This document shows, piece by piece, positions 11,871 to 23,871 of a stretch of 64,000 nt of DNA. The notes beneath the pieces were generated by a model. That model saw only the letters and a program-made list of their open reading frames with translations. It was not told the origin of the DNA and made no database searches. A program made the translations under genes and the position numbers. Source of the stretch: Thamnaconus septentrionalis. Lineage: Eukaryota; Chordata; Actinopteri; Tetraodontiformes; Monacanthidae. Location: NCBI GenBank assembly GCA_009823395.1, contig CM020509.1, positions 4,601,501 through 4,665,500 on the forward strand, in the 5' to 3' direction. Position 1 is the first letter of the stretch. Every line of letters starts with the position of its first letter.

Positions 11871-13094
11871 AATCTTAGCTGCCTGAATTATTCAGCAGCT
11901 GTGTTCCTTTCTCTTCCTGAATGCCATTGTAACCACAGCTGAAGGTGGACAGCGAGGCAGGAATCAGTTGTTTTCTGACTATAAAGCCGTTTGAGATATT
12001 TCAGTCCATAAATGAATATATACATACATATATATAGACCAATATATATGTATGCTGTGAAACTGGAAAAAAATCAAACCACTTAACAATTATTTGAACA
12101 CCCTCTCTATAAAAATGTGGTTTGAGCTCAATTTGGTTGAGCTTAGTTAGCATTAGCATTTTAGCATTAGCATGTCAGCATAATATGAGCAAATGCAGCC
12201 TTTAGCTTAATCAGGAACAATCCCATTAGCGCAGTGTTAGCAGCTTAATTAAGTCAACACAATCATCAGCAATGCCAATAATGCAAAAAATATTAACAAC
12301 ATTCATATTTCACCGGCGAGTGCTGCAACTTCTTGTGAAAATACAGACGCAATAATGATTCAACTTACAGTCAATGCTTTCAAAGGCAAGCAACAACCCA
12401 CAGCAGACAGCCAACCTTCCAGCAGCTTGGACAGTGACAGACGCTAAGGCCTGAGGCCTTTCTACTTTCATAGCTTCCTGTGATGTAACTTCCTGTTGAT
12501 GATTCCTGTCTCTGCTTAAATGTCCTATTAGGTGCCAGAGAGGGCGACAAAACAAACCTCAAGAATGCTATGCAGGGAGAAGAGTACTTAATATTAAGGT
12601 AAAGATTAATTTGTTTATGCACAGAAACAATGCTTTTACTGTTTTTTTTTTTTTTTTTTTTTTACTGTGTATGTAAAGTTCTGTCCAAATTCTTTCTTTC
12701 TTTCTAAATACAGAATTGATGTAAAACTAGTGAACTACTTCATTCTTCTAATTTGGATGTTAACCCGAAATGTACAGAAATATAGAAGTTATTCATCACT
12801 TTAATTAAAACCCAACTGCATTAGTGAACAAAGCTGGGACACTTTCCTGGCTGCGTAGCCAAACTGCCCAGACCACCGTGGAAACGACTGAGTGCGCTCA
12901 TTGAAAAACTTTACTCTGCGACACACGCTCGAAAAATGATTTTTCTTAGAAGTAATCAGTCCCTTAATTTAATCCATGCGTGCCACTGCAGTGGCTTCAT
13001 TATGTTGAAGAATTATACGTCTAGGAGCTTAAAAGGTGAATTCACATCATGCGCAATTTCCTCACCAATGTTTTTGAACGTTGCCTGCTCCACT
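11871..13094. other. AT-rich non-coding DNA
   Basis: Contains a TTAGCATTAGCAT low-complexity patch (12145-12175) and a 22-base poly-T (12642-12663). No gene seen. Confidence 0.6.
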
Positions 13095-13335
13095 TTACAA
13101 AGTCTTCTCCAAAATGCACATCCCTTTGTGATGTCACAAGGGGCACTCAGACCTCATTCAGTTTTGTGGCCACACATTGGCTCCACCTTCTTAGACCGCC
13201 TTGTTTCCCAAATGTAAACGCTTAAAAAAACACAAGGAAGGACCAGCAAAGCACCTATTGTAGCAGGAGGCTGCAAACAGAGGGCTAAACGAGCCATTTT
13301 CTGGAGGGTTATAGAAGTTTTTGCAAAGGAATTAA
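13095..13335 (+). repeat. dispersed repeat family A, near-full copy
   Basis: Aligns in order with the copy at 27110-27345: TGATGTCACAA, then CAGTTTTGTGGCCACAC, then TTGGCTCCACCTTC, CTTGTTTCCCAAATG, GCAGGAGGC, CAAACAGAGGGCTAAAC, CCATTTTCTGGAGG and GAAGTTTTTG. No terminal inverted repeat or target duplication is clear, so the class (MITE-like or SINE-like) is open. Confidence 0.65.
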
Positions 13336-13829
13336 TAAAGCGGGCTCAAATTTCTCACGCCAAGTTGAAAAATCGAATAAAACATTACATTTCGTGGTTT
13401 TGATTTGGATAATTACAAGTTTCCCAATTTGCCAAGTTCATATTGGGGTTGGGGAGACAAAAACCAGTTGCATTATTTTCCTACAGGCATAGCGGATGTG
13501 CCGTGAGTTTACTCCGTGTAACGGCCTGGACGTTAAAAAGTGAAATTCCCTTGGTATGAATCTATAAATATATTTTCTTTACTTTCCAGACACATGATGT
13601 CAACGCAAAAGCGTAAAACTGTTTCAACACGGAGAGCGGCGGCGAGTTAGTGTTTGCAATCACAGCCCATCGACCCCTCGGTGAAGTCTGAGAGTTTGGA
13701 TCGATGAAAGTCATTCTCTAACGGGGGCACGGCGGAAGCAGAAAAATACCTCATCTCGCCGTCAGCAGCACCTCATTCCCGTTCTTTTCTTTCTTTTTTC
13801 GTGCCCTCCCTCCATCTCGGAGAAATGTC
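13336..13829. other. non-coding, nothing recognised
   Basis: Unique sequence; no gene or repeat family seen. Confidence 0.55.
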
Positions 13830-14110
13830 AGGAGAACAATAAATGTACAAAAGGTCAGCAGCGTACTAACAGACCCTTCCAAGCTTTCATTACATTTGCT
13901 GTTGGCTATTGCAGAGGCGCTCGGGCAACGGCGCTGACATTTGGTTTGTTTTTACACCGTGTTGAATCTCACATAGCTGTAGCTCCTAATAATGTCAGAG
14001 GGAAAGATCTCTCGGGGCAGCTTGCTTGTGTTTATTGCCACTGTGCAGCGGCAGAAACACGCGACTGGAATCGCGGAATCAAATCAACGACCCCGCCGAC
14101 ACGTGAGGTA
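13830..14110. promoter_or_regulatory. candidate conserved non-coding element
   Basis: Long low-repeat stretch of balanced composition with AACAATAAATG (SOX-type), CTTTCATTACATTTGC, CTCCTAATAATGTC and GTGTTTATTGCC (FOX-type). No splice signals or conserved peptide. Confidence 0.4.
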
Positions 14111-14170
14111 GGTCTCTGCTAGCACAGCTCTCTGCAGATATATTATATTGTTTTTGCCTGTATTTGCTTG

Positions 14171-14236
14171 ATGAAGATGATGATTACAGTATGTTGACGA
14201 TGATGATGATGATGGAGAAGATGATGATGATGATGG
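14171..14236. repeat. (GAT)n imperfect microsatellite
   Basis: Runs of GATGAT interrupted by GAAGAT, GACGAT and a TTACAGTATG insert. Confidence 0.85.
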
Positions 14237-14534
14237 GGAATGAATGCCATCCGGAATTAAACTTTGCAGATACAGTCACTTGTGATCCTCACTGATTCGT
14301 CTTGAAAAACTGCTATCTGAATAGTTTTCAGTATATAAACACCAATTTGTTTGTGTGTGGACTCTGGGAAAAAATAATCTTAACATGGCAAAAACTAATG
14401 GGGGATCCTTATTAAAATAAATAAATAAACAAATAAACCAATCAGTGTCCTTGAAGGAAGTCGCACCTGGATTGTAAATGATTGATATTGCATTGGTTAA
14501 TTTACAAGAGAGATCATCACAACAGGATGCACGA

Positions 14535-14650
14535 TCAGAGTCACATCAGCAGGAAGCCCCCGGCTGGTACCGACTGGCTCCGCTGGTCGTGAATAAATCT
14601 GATTGGACAGAAGGTTTGTCCAATCCATGTGATTCCGAGTGCTGCTCAAA
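14535..14650. repeat. dispersed repeat family B, copy 1
   Basis: AGGAAGCC (14551), ACTGGCTCC (14573), TGAATAAATCTGA (14590) and GTCCAAT (14618) recur in the same order and almost the same spacing at 21635-21770. This indicates two diverged copies of one repeat. Boundaries and class are not resolved. Confidence 0.5.
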
Positions 14651-15079
14651 CGCTGTTTTCAGACACTTTTGAAGGGGGTGGGGAGGGACCACCATCAGAA
14701 AGCAGATGCACACCCACACATGAAGAAGACATCCATGTGGTGAGCATACGACCGTATGAAGACATCAGACGCTGCTGAGATAAAAACAAAACAGCTGGTC
14801 AAGCAGTTTTGCAACATTAAAAACAGTGAACGGCTGAGCTGAGAGCTGTAAGGACGGAATGGATGACGCACACGTACGTATCAAGCTCGTCATACTCCGG
14901 AATTTAGGCAAGAAGCTGTAATTTTTTTTTTGCCCTGCACGACACAAAGTCAAAAGGAGATTTTTTTTCTTGCACCTTCCACTGGTAGGCTGGATTAAGG
15001 CCGGGTACAGGTTAATAAAGTTTTCTCCACAGCATGTATGTTTCATCAATATGCCTTGACTGGGCGCTCAGAGGTTGCA
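14651..15079. other. non-coding, nothing recognised
   Basis: Unique sequence with two short T runs (14925, 14963). No gene seen. Confidence 0.55.
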
Positions 15080-15082
15080 GAC

Positions 15083-15165
<83 letters not shown>
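15080..15165. repeat. long (CA)n microsatellite
   Basis: About 43 CA units with one GC interruption, the longest dinucleotide tract in the window and likely highly polymorphic. Confidence 0.97.
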
Positions 15166-15167
<2 letters not shown>

Positions 15168-15189
15168 CTAAAAAAACAAAACCCACACC

Positions 15190-15400
15190 CAGAGTCTGCG
15201 ACTCAATTGACACTCCCCATAGGTCAAAGGTTAATGAATGATTATTTCTCCCTCCCAGCAGGCGCTGCCCGCTCTCCCGTGGCCACGAGACGGAAAGAAA
15301 CTCAATTTAGGCGAGATAAATCCCAGGGAGATAATTTGCGGTGATTTAATCAGTTACAAACTGATTGCTGTAGACAAGGCGAACATAACCAGGAGGAATT
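15190..15400. promoter_or_regulatory. candidate conserved non-coding element
   Basis: GACTCAATTGACAC, GGTTAATGAATG, GGTGATTTAATCAG and ACTGATTGCTG lie in complex sequence between two CA tracts. Motif texture only. Confidence 0.28.
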
Positions 15401-15418
15401 GGTTTATTGATCTTTTAC

Positions 15419-15448
15419 AAACACACACACACCAACTCACACACACAA
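15419..15448. repeat. short interrupted (CA)n
   Basis: Two CA runs separated by CCAACT. Confidence 0.85.
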
Positions 15449-15722
15449 TGAGCTGCAGTTGGCGTCAATCCATAGAAAGTGGTTTAATGGCCGGTGATTA
15501 CTGCGCATTACGAGAAGCTTTGCGAGTCTAACAGTTACTGAGATGCTTTGGAGGGAAAAGGAGTGGATAAACGGGGCAGCGCTCGTGCAATTTCAAGTGA
15601 GATTGAATAGAATTGAAAGAGAAAATGCAGTGTTTTGAGGGAGATAAATAAAAGGCTCTTGAATGCGGTTTCCCTTTTGCGCCAGCGATGCAACAGCTTT
15701 GAAACGCATTACTGTGTGAAAC

Positions 15723-15726
<4 letters not shown>

Positions 15727-15759
<33 letters not shown>

Positions 15760-15762
15760 GTG
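15727..15762. repeat. (GT)n microsatellite
   Basis: About 17 GT units with one GC interruption. Confidence 0.95.
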
Positions 15763-17559
15763 ACCCCCCGACTCCACTCACTCCTCCTCCCCGACTCCTG
15801 ACCCAGAACTCCGCTCACGGAAAACTGCCAGAGCGAAATGAGAAAAGCGACAGAGTTCAGGATAGATTTGATTTCACTCCAGGTCCAGGTGTGTGCTTTG
15901 TACTTGCCACGAACCGTGCCGAGACTCCGGCCCTCCCGTCCACCGCTGCATTATTTATACCCACCTTATGGAGGCTGCGTGACAAACGTAATTGGCAATG
16001 CTGAAGCCAGCAGTGCAAAGGCTCAGGGCGGGATGTCCGCCGTGCAGCCGGCCTTCAAATCCTTGAAGTTTTGAGTTTGCACACCACTAACACATTTATG
16101 AAATCCTGTTTGGACATTCACACAGTTTGATGTCTGCTTCTCTGACTCTGTCCAGATGTGCTTCAGCACATGGGAGAGCCATATGCTAAGTAAACTTATT
16201 TTACATTGTACGTGATTGGCGTCGCGCAATTGTGCTGGGACGCGGTTGCTTGGTGCTACGTTGGTCTGAGCGTCCAACTTAACTACAGGCTCAAAAAGTT
16301 GTTCCTCCCACTCTGACTCTGGCCCTGCAGGAAATCAGATTAGAAACAAACTCTAAAACAAGTCTTTCACCCGGCCTGCGTGCTTTTACACACAACCAGT
16401 GCAATTTTTAGCAAGACCCCAAAACGTGAAGTCCTCGAGATGATCACAGTATTTTGTGGAAAGGGCGAGCTCTTCCGTGAACATGTGAGAACACCAGATG
16501 GTGCAAATTTATTGGATTATCGTGTTTCATATTGTGTCAGGTACCTGCGAGGGATTAATTGCACCAAAGCAACACTGATGGACTTGTAAATATCCCGCTG
16601 GGCTTGTCAGACTTTTGGACCGTGGACTCCGTAAACCCTCCTCACCCGGCCGACAAGACGGAGATGTGCTTGCCCCCCATAAAATAGGGTCTTTGTCTTT
16701 GACCCGCCTTGAATCTACTTCTACATTTGCTGCATTCCAACTACGACTAAATAGCAAGAGCAGGAATAGATTTTTCCTCATGGTATCTGGTGGTGTTTCC
16801 ACACTGTTTCACTTTGTTCAGAAATGTGTGATTTGTTTTTAAATGAATGTGCATTTTCCTTTTGTGTCATTATTGTAAGGCCCTTTAAGGTGAACAAGGT
16901 GAACAAATTTAAGGTCTTTCCTTCTGCTTTCATGTCTCTGTCTTATGCTGGTCGTGCTTTGCATTGTGGGACCGCTTCATGACAACAACAGCAAAATGAG
17001 TCACAGTTTAGCTTGATGGAATGCCTTACCGGCATTTGGTGAAGTGAATACAATTCCCAGATGTTGGACGCCAAACACACAAAACAGTGAAAATCTGGAG
17101 TTGATAAATGAAAGAAAATTGGTTGGATGCAGCGACATCAGGGTGTTATCGAGGTGTTATCGAGGTGTTCACAAATAATCTTAAAGGTTTTGGTTATGAT
17201 TATTATGCAGCTTGTGTGATCGTTGCAAACAAACCACTTCAGGCCGTGACCGACTAGGTTCCATTGTTGTGCTCACGTCTGTCCAAATGAAAGGAGCCAA
17301 AGGCAGTGAAAAGAGTTACAGGTCGGAACGATCCAGGTGTGCAAGCTCCTGAACTACGTCCACTTTCCCGGGGGAATCAGGGTCGCGGGGTGGCTGGAGC
17401 CCGTGCCAGTCAGAGTGGCGGCTGGGTAACACCCTGGATAGCTTACCACAACCATCCAGACTCACACAGACAAACAGTCCTCATTTGCCAGATGACCTTA
17501 ACATGAATGTCTTTGGACTGTGGGAGTCCTTTTGTCTCGATGGAAAATTTATCAAATAG
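15763..17559. other. non-coding, nothing recognised
   Basis: No gene seen. Small local duplications occur at 16889-16906 (GGTGAACAA twice) and 17150-17170 (GAGGTGTTATC twice). Open frames are at most about 90 codons. Confidence 0.55.
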
Positions 17560-18500
17560 AACTTGCGGTGTATCTTTCGTGCAAAACTCCCCTTACGTCT
17601 GCCCGCTGGACTGATTGGCTCGGTAGATTCAGGAAAAATGTTACCGCATTTGCATCCCAACCCCCCCAAACATTAGTCCGCGCCAGCGCTAGTTTTTTAG
17701 GGGGGAGGGGGATTCATTTCTCATATTGGCGGTGGACAGTTGTCCTTTGGGTTAATGGCTCACCAAAGACCTGAATCAGACCCAGATGAAAGCGACCTAA
17801 AGGGCCCTCATTTTTCCCCATTAATCATCCTTGTTTTCTTTGCGGTGATCTTTTCACCCTGTCTTTAAGTACCTGTCTGTTCTCTGGAAAAGAGCTCGTC
17901 CGGGGTACAAGGGGCCAAATGGAGACTTGTCCGATCCCCGTCCCCTCCTCCTAAGCAGTCCCAGGAGCTCCGAACGCCGCCCCCAGGTTTAATGGCTTTT
18001 GTAATGGCAAATTATAAGGCGCTACAAGGCCAAGATTAATTGAAGGACGGTCTCCGGCCTTTCGCTTTGCTCCGGCTGTGGTAATACGAGACGTTGCCGT
18101 TGCGCTGAAAAAATGTGGGCGTCCGTCTTGCCGACCAAAGGCATCAGGCACCGGTGAACTCTTGCAAGGTTTTACCGAAGTCTGTATTTTGGTTGCCTGG
18201 AGGGGCTGCTTGACTTCAAAGAAATCATTATCATTTGTAAAATTAACCAATTGTTTTGTCAGATTTTTCAGCACCACCATCATTCCTGCGCTAATAGATT
18301 TGCTTGGAGTCAGCGGCCACTTACTTCACTCCCGGGATATGCGGTTACAATGGCCTGTATTATACTTTCAAATCATCTCCACTACAGTGAGAGCATTCAC
18401 ATTGCGATATACGGGGGAAATGAAAGGGGAGATGGGGGGAAAGACTATAGGCTCAATTTGTCAAAATAACCGCAACAGGACCTGGGACTGTTCTCATTAG
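17560..18500. promoter_or_regulatory. long candidate conserved non-coding block
   Basis: About 0.9 kb free of simple repeats apart from short C and G runs near 17660-17710. Motifs include octamer ATTTGCAT (17648-17655), CCATTAATCATCC near 17819, GTTTAATGGC and GCAAATTATAAGG near 18005, and CAAGATTAATTG near 18031. TTCAGCACCA at 18267-18276 equals a REST left half-site but the right half is missing. No exon structure is seen. Confidence 0.4.
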
Positions 18501-18579
18501 TCTCACTGGGATGTGAAACGCAGCTCAGTTCTCCGAGTGAAGCAATGAGGAGTCCAAAAGCGGGGCATTTAAGTAGATA

Positions 18580-18790
18580 ATGGTTCCCAACTCTGCACTC
18601 AGAAGAATTGAGAGGGCTCATATTTTCCTTCCATCCTTTTCCTTCAACACATTCAACTTGGACAACAAAAAAGGGTTTGCAAGCCCTTTAATATCTTAGG
18701 GCAACGGCTTGAATATCTAACTGGGGAATAAATTGTCAGGATAATTAAACTGCTATTTAATAATATTGTTGCACTTGGAGGATATGTGTT
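18580..18790. promoter_or_regulatory. candidate conserved non-coding element
   Basis: AT-balanced complex sequence with CCCTTTAATATC, GGATAATTAAACTG and GCTATTTAATAATATTG; it stops just before a poly-A run at 18797-18813. Confidence 0.33.
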
Positions 18791-20158
18791 TTGCCAAAAA
18801 AAAAAAAAAAAAACTGTCACTTTTCCCGATCTGTCTAAGAGTCTTTAAAGCCAAACACTTTGTTGTGTATCTGTTATGATTAATAGCTGATGATATGCTA
18901 AAACTAGATTTAGAGAGGAAAAATACATTGTTTCACGATTTTACCTCCTCTTTCTGTGCTGGCATTGGCCTCAAACCTGGGAAAAGCAAAACAGAACGTC
19001 AGTCTGGAGTCTTGAGAAATTGTCGGTGCGTCACTCACGAGGCGAAGCGGAGCTAATGAAGTGTCTCAGGCTGGACACCGAAGGAAAACCTCGCTGCTTG
19101 ATTGCCACTAAAACAGTGTGAGCCTTCACCTTTGCCCGCCTGTGTATCAACCCTCCTCCCTGCATCACCGAGAGACGGGCCGAAAAACCGACTTTGCGGA
19201 CGACTTGTCTGATTACATCCGCGCACGTGCGCCGCACTCTCGTTTTGGCTCTTTGATAGAAACGGCAGCGGAGTCTTGGCAGCATTTGCCTCCGAACAGC
19301 GTTTGACCCCTTTCAAGAATGCAATGGAACAGGAGGAAGACGAGGAGGAGGAGGAGGACAAAAAAACGAAATGGGAGGCCCAAGCGCCTCGCTCATATCT
19401 CATCTCTATTAACGGGTTTACGGGTGACCCCAGGGATCCTCGTAAAAGTTTACGTGGAGGTTTCAGCCGGCGTTGCCTTTAAAAGAACGAATGAAATTGG
19501 TTGGTTTATGGTGAGCCTTCAGAATTTTATGGCATGTTTTACTTAAGTTCCCATTTTTACAGATCCTGGTTCCAATTAGCGGAGCGGCACTGCAGTGGGC
19601 CAAAGTGAGCTCCTCGGTACACTCGGGCTAAAACAACAACAAAAAATATGAAGGGGCTCTTAATTGACTGCTGATCTCCGAGGACACGCTCAGGTCAGGC
19701 GCGGTGGCGTGGGGGGGAGGGAGCGCCGGGATCGATGTGACTGAAGAGCCGTTGCCACTTCAGCAGCAACGTTGGGCTAAGAGTCGAAAAAAGAAGGAAG
19801 AAAAGGAAGAAAATTGATCTCCTTAAATGAAAACTCTGCTGTAAGTGACAGACTTCCTAAAAGTGCAAGCTGTCCTTTTCCAGGGTTCACTCAGTGATGG
19901 ATTAAGGCTCCAAGCAGGACTGGGGGAAAAGTTCCATGCAGTACTTGTTATTTATTTTTATTTTTTACCTCAGCTTTCAGATCTGTGTTCGAACAAGGCT
20001 GAATTATTAGGGAACAAATGCTCATTCCCATTACGCAAATATCAATCATAACCAATGTCTTTGTTGTGGTTTTGTATGTTCCATGAAGTTCCATGAAATG
20101 GTTTGTTGAGATGTTGCGACAGCACTGATCGTTGTCGACTTCCATCCTCATCCATTCA
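18791..20158. other. non-coding, partly CpG-containing
   Basis: 19.0-19.45 kb is CpG-containing and includes a GAGGAGGAGG run (19332-19358) that yields a poly-E/poly-S translation and no protein signal. The remainder is AT-rich. No gene seen. Confidence 0.55.
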
Positions 20159-20616
20159 GCTCAGATTCAGTCAGTCTTTATTTGAACTGTGCTAAGTTGT
20201 TTTGAGGCTCTTTAAATCATCAGAGTCACTGCCAGTCAAGAAAATTTATGGTGCCAAAAGTGTTTAGAGCTAAAGGAAAGAAAAACAGCATGAAGCAGCC
20301 ACTCAGATGAAACAACAACAACAACAAAAACAACAACACCACTCCCAGCAGAGGGCATTCCAGGTGACCGGCCTCCAGGCAGGAAGTCATTGGTCGGGCC
20401 AACATCTCAACTGAACCACTGGGACGTTACTGCCCTCAGCAGTTGGGAACCCTGATAAACAAACTGTCTCAAAGCCTGAAGGCTAAACATGCAGTGGCTG
20501 TTTCACACCTACATTTGTCCTTGTAAATAAAGGGATGACAGACAGAGAAGAGAAGCTTGGACAACAGGTAATTAAACCATGAATCATGAAAGAAATTAGA
20601 ATTTTTCTACATTTAA
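20159..20616. other. non-coding with an AAC-rich patch
   Basis: Includes (AAC)n-like sequence at 20311-20338 and the CTCF-type motif listed separately. No gene seen. Confidence 0.55.
20345..20358 (+). promoter_or_regulatory. CTCF-type motif, forward
   Basis: CCAGCAGAGGGCA matches the CTCF core consensus CCASYAGRKGGCR at every core position. The base before the core is C rather than a purine, and the 3' flank is weaker. Orientation is forward. Binding is inference. Confidence 0.5.
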
Positions 20617-20650
20617 ACACACACACACACGCACACAGACACACACACAT
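20617..20650. repeat. interrupted (CA)n microsatellite
   Basis: CA repeat interrupted by GC and GA. Confidence 0.9.
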
Positions 20651-21634
20651 CAATCTGTGGAAAGACAAAAAGGACTTCAAAGTTGGCTGGTAGTGGGGGT
20701 GATCAAAAAGATATCTGACTAGCGCAACTCACAAAATTGGGGTTTGATGACAAATATGTTTTGCCGATTAACATCTAGAGGGTCAAAGATGAAGAAATGA
20801 AAGAAAAGAAAAGTTTGCATTTGCGTTATGGATCCATTGTAGCATTTGCAGCGTCAGTCTTACGTCCACCAGCAGGTCTAAATCGTAACTGACATGTTGC
20901 AGCAGTAAAAAACGGGAGCTCGCATGTGTTTCCGCCATGTGACCCTTTACGGAGATTCTCTTACGCCTACTCGGCGGCACCTGTAAATGAATTTATCCCA
21001 CATTTTGGCCTCAGAAGCACTGCAGCGGACACACAAACATGCCTACCCTCCCCCTCCCCAACCACACACACACGCACATCACAGTCGCACTGTATATGTA
21101 AACCCAGACGCAAACATACATCCTGCGGACCTCCTGTGTGCCACTGGGCCGTGCTTTGGGAAGGAACTATACCCATAACACAGTGGTCGCTTCCTGCCCA
21201 CGGCCACTTTAATAGGCACAGGCGGCGGCCGCGGCGGGTGCAGCTGACTCACCAGGTGGGCTGCGGATGTCTTCCCCTCAGACAACACAATGACAATGGA
21301 GGCTTCAGAGGCACATTGGTGCACACCGTTCGTGTTGTGTCTGTGCAAATTTAAATTGCCGTATGACGCAAGTCTATTAATGAAAAAGGGCACATGAAAT
21401 CATTTGGAAAGCAGAGGCCCCTTCAAATAAAAAAATAAATAAATAAGGATTTTGCTTAGACGTGGGCTTAGATGTTGCCTCTGCCAATTAATGCTGACAT
21501 AAACATGAAGCCGTTGCTGATTTATAAACAACGTCTTTGTCTGCGTGGAAGCTGCGGTGGGGTCAGTTTGATGAGAACCGGGCAACTTTTCCTCAAGAAA
21601 ATAAGCGAAACTCCCGACTGGCAGAAAGAACTGA
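20651..21634. other. non-coding; CpG-containing near 21.2 kb
   Basis: No gene seen. A short CpG-rich segment (GGCGGCGGCCGCGGCGGG) lies at 21221-21238. Open frames to 142 codons overlap on both strands without domains. Confidence 0.55.
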
Positions 21635-21770
21635 AGCACCAATAGGAAGCCTTGTGCTGTCACTAACTGGCTCCACTGCTGGTGAATAAATCTGAACGGC
21701 TGGCCACGACTTTGACAGACAGACAGTTCGTCCAATTACCATCTAAATTGGTTTTGAAAGAGCTGCTCCC
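21635..21770. repeat. dispersed repeat family B, copy 2
   Basis: AGGAAGCC (21645), ACTGGCTCC (21665), TGAATAAATCTGA (21683) and GTCCAAT (21730) occur in the same order as in the copy at 14535. Relative to that copy it carries an extra GACAGACAGACAG segment before GTCCAAT. Confidence 0.5.
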
Positions 21771-23466
21771 TTCCTGCTATTTTTCCACAAGCAGATTTTT
21801 TTTTTTTCCTAGATAGACAGGTGAAATGAATCCAAATGGATCTGGGCAACTGTCCATGTGGCATGGTTTTGCGCTTCATATTATTTTATTTTTTTGCAGC
21901 AGGCAACAACATTCGTCCTGGTCGTGTAGGCACTTTCACGTCTCCCTCCACGCAGACGGGAGGCTGAAGCTCTGGCTCAGGCCTTCTTCGCCTTCGGTCA
22001 GAGTCCAAGTGCTGCCTGGCCCTGAACACTTATCGCTACATCCAAACTGGAACCAAAAAAGAAATGCAATTCGGTCCGCATGGCCAGACGCAGAGGAGGG
22101 CTGGCTGCGAGTCCGCCCGTCCAAAGAGAAAAAAGAAAAGGGCCAGTCGACTCAGACCTCATTCATGCTGCCGTGGGGATCATCTGGAGGCATTCAAATA
22201 AATTCTTTATGATATTGTCATAGATTTATTTCATGTGTGAATCTGTCAAGCCTTGGAATTTTTTTTTTTTGAAAGTAAGAATTCCACCGTTTCTCCTTCG
22301 TCTCTAAGTGATAACAGACATCCAGTCGGAACGCTGATCCGAACAGAATCTCTTGTGTAGTTTTTTTTTTCCTTTTTCCTCTGCCATTATCTTGTAAATG
22401 AAAAATGGATGCAGCTGTGGAATCAAATCGGTGGGGGGGGGGGACTGCTGCTTTCCATGCGCACGCTGCTATATGCTCAATTAATTGCACCTGAAATAAA
22501 AATGAGCCCTCGAGACGCAGTGATTAACAGGTAATTTTTACAAAACTGAAATTTGGAAAAAAATGAAAACGACAACAAATAAACAGAACTCGTATGACAG
22601 TTGCACAACATCTAGGACTGCTCCCCCTAAGGTTGAGGCCGTTCCACGTCAGTCAGGAGTTTATCTTATCCGAGCTGACTTCGTGCCGCGTGTTGCAGTC
22701 GGAATCGCCGCCAATGATGGATCCGCTTCTACGAGCGTCCAGATTCTCTGCAACAGATTCGTCAGGCATGAACTGAAGTCACTTAGACAAACTCACTTCA
22801 GAGGAGCTAAACGATCTTGACAGCTGATTGTGTGTTATTTTCCCCCCTCTGTCTCCACCCTTTGGCTCCTACAGGGATCCTTAGCACAGGCACAAACAGG
22901 CTGTTTTCTTCTGGTTCAGGCAGTGATTTGATTGCACCAGACAATATTTACTGCATTGTCATCTTAGATAAAAATATTTTGGCAATTAGCCAAAGCATAA
23001 GTAACCTTATGCTTCCAACTAAACTGTAGTCAACTAGTGTGGGAGAGATGCCATACGCAGCAGAAATCTTTAGCCACACTAGTGTTCTTCTTCTTTGGAA
23101 GCTGAAGTTCTTGTTGATCTTCATTGGAAACATCAGTTTCTGCAGGTTAGAAAGCGTTCCTTTACTGGACACGGTCTGAGTTACAGCGACAGACAATGTT
23201 AAAGATAAAGCAAAATGCTGTATAGCAATAGTTGATTCATTCGGTTTGACTCATATCTGCTGTTATATACATAACATAAGGCATCATTATGACTGGTTAA
23301 GTATTTTATTACTCATTATCTTTATCAAAAAGTTGTCCGTAATAACTTTGAACAATTAACTTTTAATCTTATGACGTGAGAGGACAGTGCTGTAGCTCTA
23401 TGTCAATTCCAGTGTCACCTCTTGGACCTAAATGTGGAAAAAAATACGCTTCCAAATGTTTGATTT
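21771..23466. other. non-coding
   Basis: No confident gene. A plus-strand frame (22563-22820, 85 codons) has protein-like composition but no recognised domain; see findings. A homopolymer G run lies at 22432-22443. Confidence 0.5.
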
Positions 23467-23590
23467 GGTGACACGGTGTTGCCTTGGTTTGCTTGCTGCT
23501 CTCACAGCAAGAAGACTCTGGGTTCAAATCCCAGGCCTGTCGGTCTTTCTTTGTGCAAATTGAATGTTCTTCCTCCCACAGTCCAAAGAC
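23467..23590 (+). repeat. teleost tRNA-derived SINE-like repeat, internally deleted
   Basis: GGTGACACGGTG head, CTCACAGCAAGAAG, a canonical B box GGGTTCAAATCCC, GTCTTTCTTTGTGCAAATTG, then CTTCCTCCCACAGTCC and AAAGAC. This follows the order of the abundant fish repeat whose copies read CACGGTGG...CTCACAGCAAGAAGG...GGTTCGAATCCC...TTGCATGTTCTCC...CTTCCTCCCACAGTCC. Relative to it, about 40 bases between TGTTCT and TCCTCCC are missing, probably deleted at a short direct repeat. Family knowledge is from memory; the element is inert. Confidence 0.65.
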
Positions 23591-23660
23591 GACGGATGTA
23601 TATCAGATTTAAAACCTGTTGGATCGTCTGCAACTTCACAAACTCTCACTTGGATCAACT

Positions 23661-23855
23661 TCAATCAATTAATCAATCAAAAATATATTTGTACAGCCCA
23701 GGGCCAGAGACGTATTTTGCCTTGAAGGGCTTCACGTTCTCTACAAATGCAACATCTACCCTGAAGACCCTCGAACCACTTGATGAAAAACCCTGAACAG
23801 GGATGAAGAATTTACTGCAGAGAGAGCCGCAGAAGAGGGATCCTTTTCTGTACGA
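23661..23855 (+). repeat. teleost 'tttgta(t/c)agccc' repeat copy
   Basis: TTTGTACAGCCCAGGGCC, CCTTGAAGGGCTTCAC, CCCTGAAGACCCTCG, GATGAAAAACCCTGAACAGG, GAGAGCCGCAGAAGAGGG and GATCCTTTTCTG follow the order of a widespread fish repeat. That repeat reads 'tttgtatagccc...caaagggctttac...agaccctc...ggaaaaactcc...acaggg...agaggagggatccctctc'. The copy is diverged. Its exact class name is not asserted. Confidence 0.55.
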
Positions 23856-23871
23856 TTAGGGTTAGGGTTAG
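23856..23871 (+). repeat. short TTAGGG run
   Basis: TTAGGGTTAGGGTTAG, 2.7 telomeric units, sits exactly at the end of the preceding repeat and could be part of its tail or a chance expansion. Confidence 0.7.

Noticed and set aside
15075..15344. Poly-threonine/histidine open frames over the CA tract
   Set aside because: Translation of a microsatellite.
18267..18276. REST/NRSF left half-site TTCAGCACCA
   Set aside because: The required right half-site (GGACAGCGCC-like) is absent at any normal spacing.
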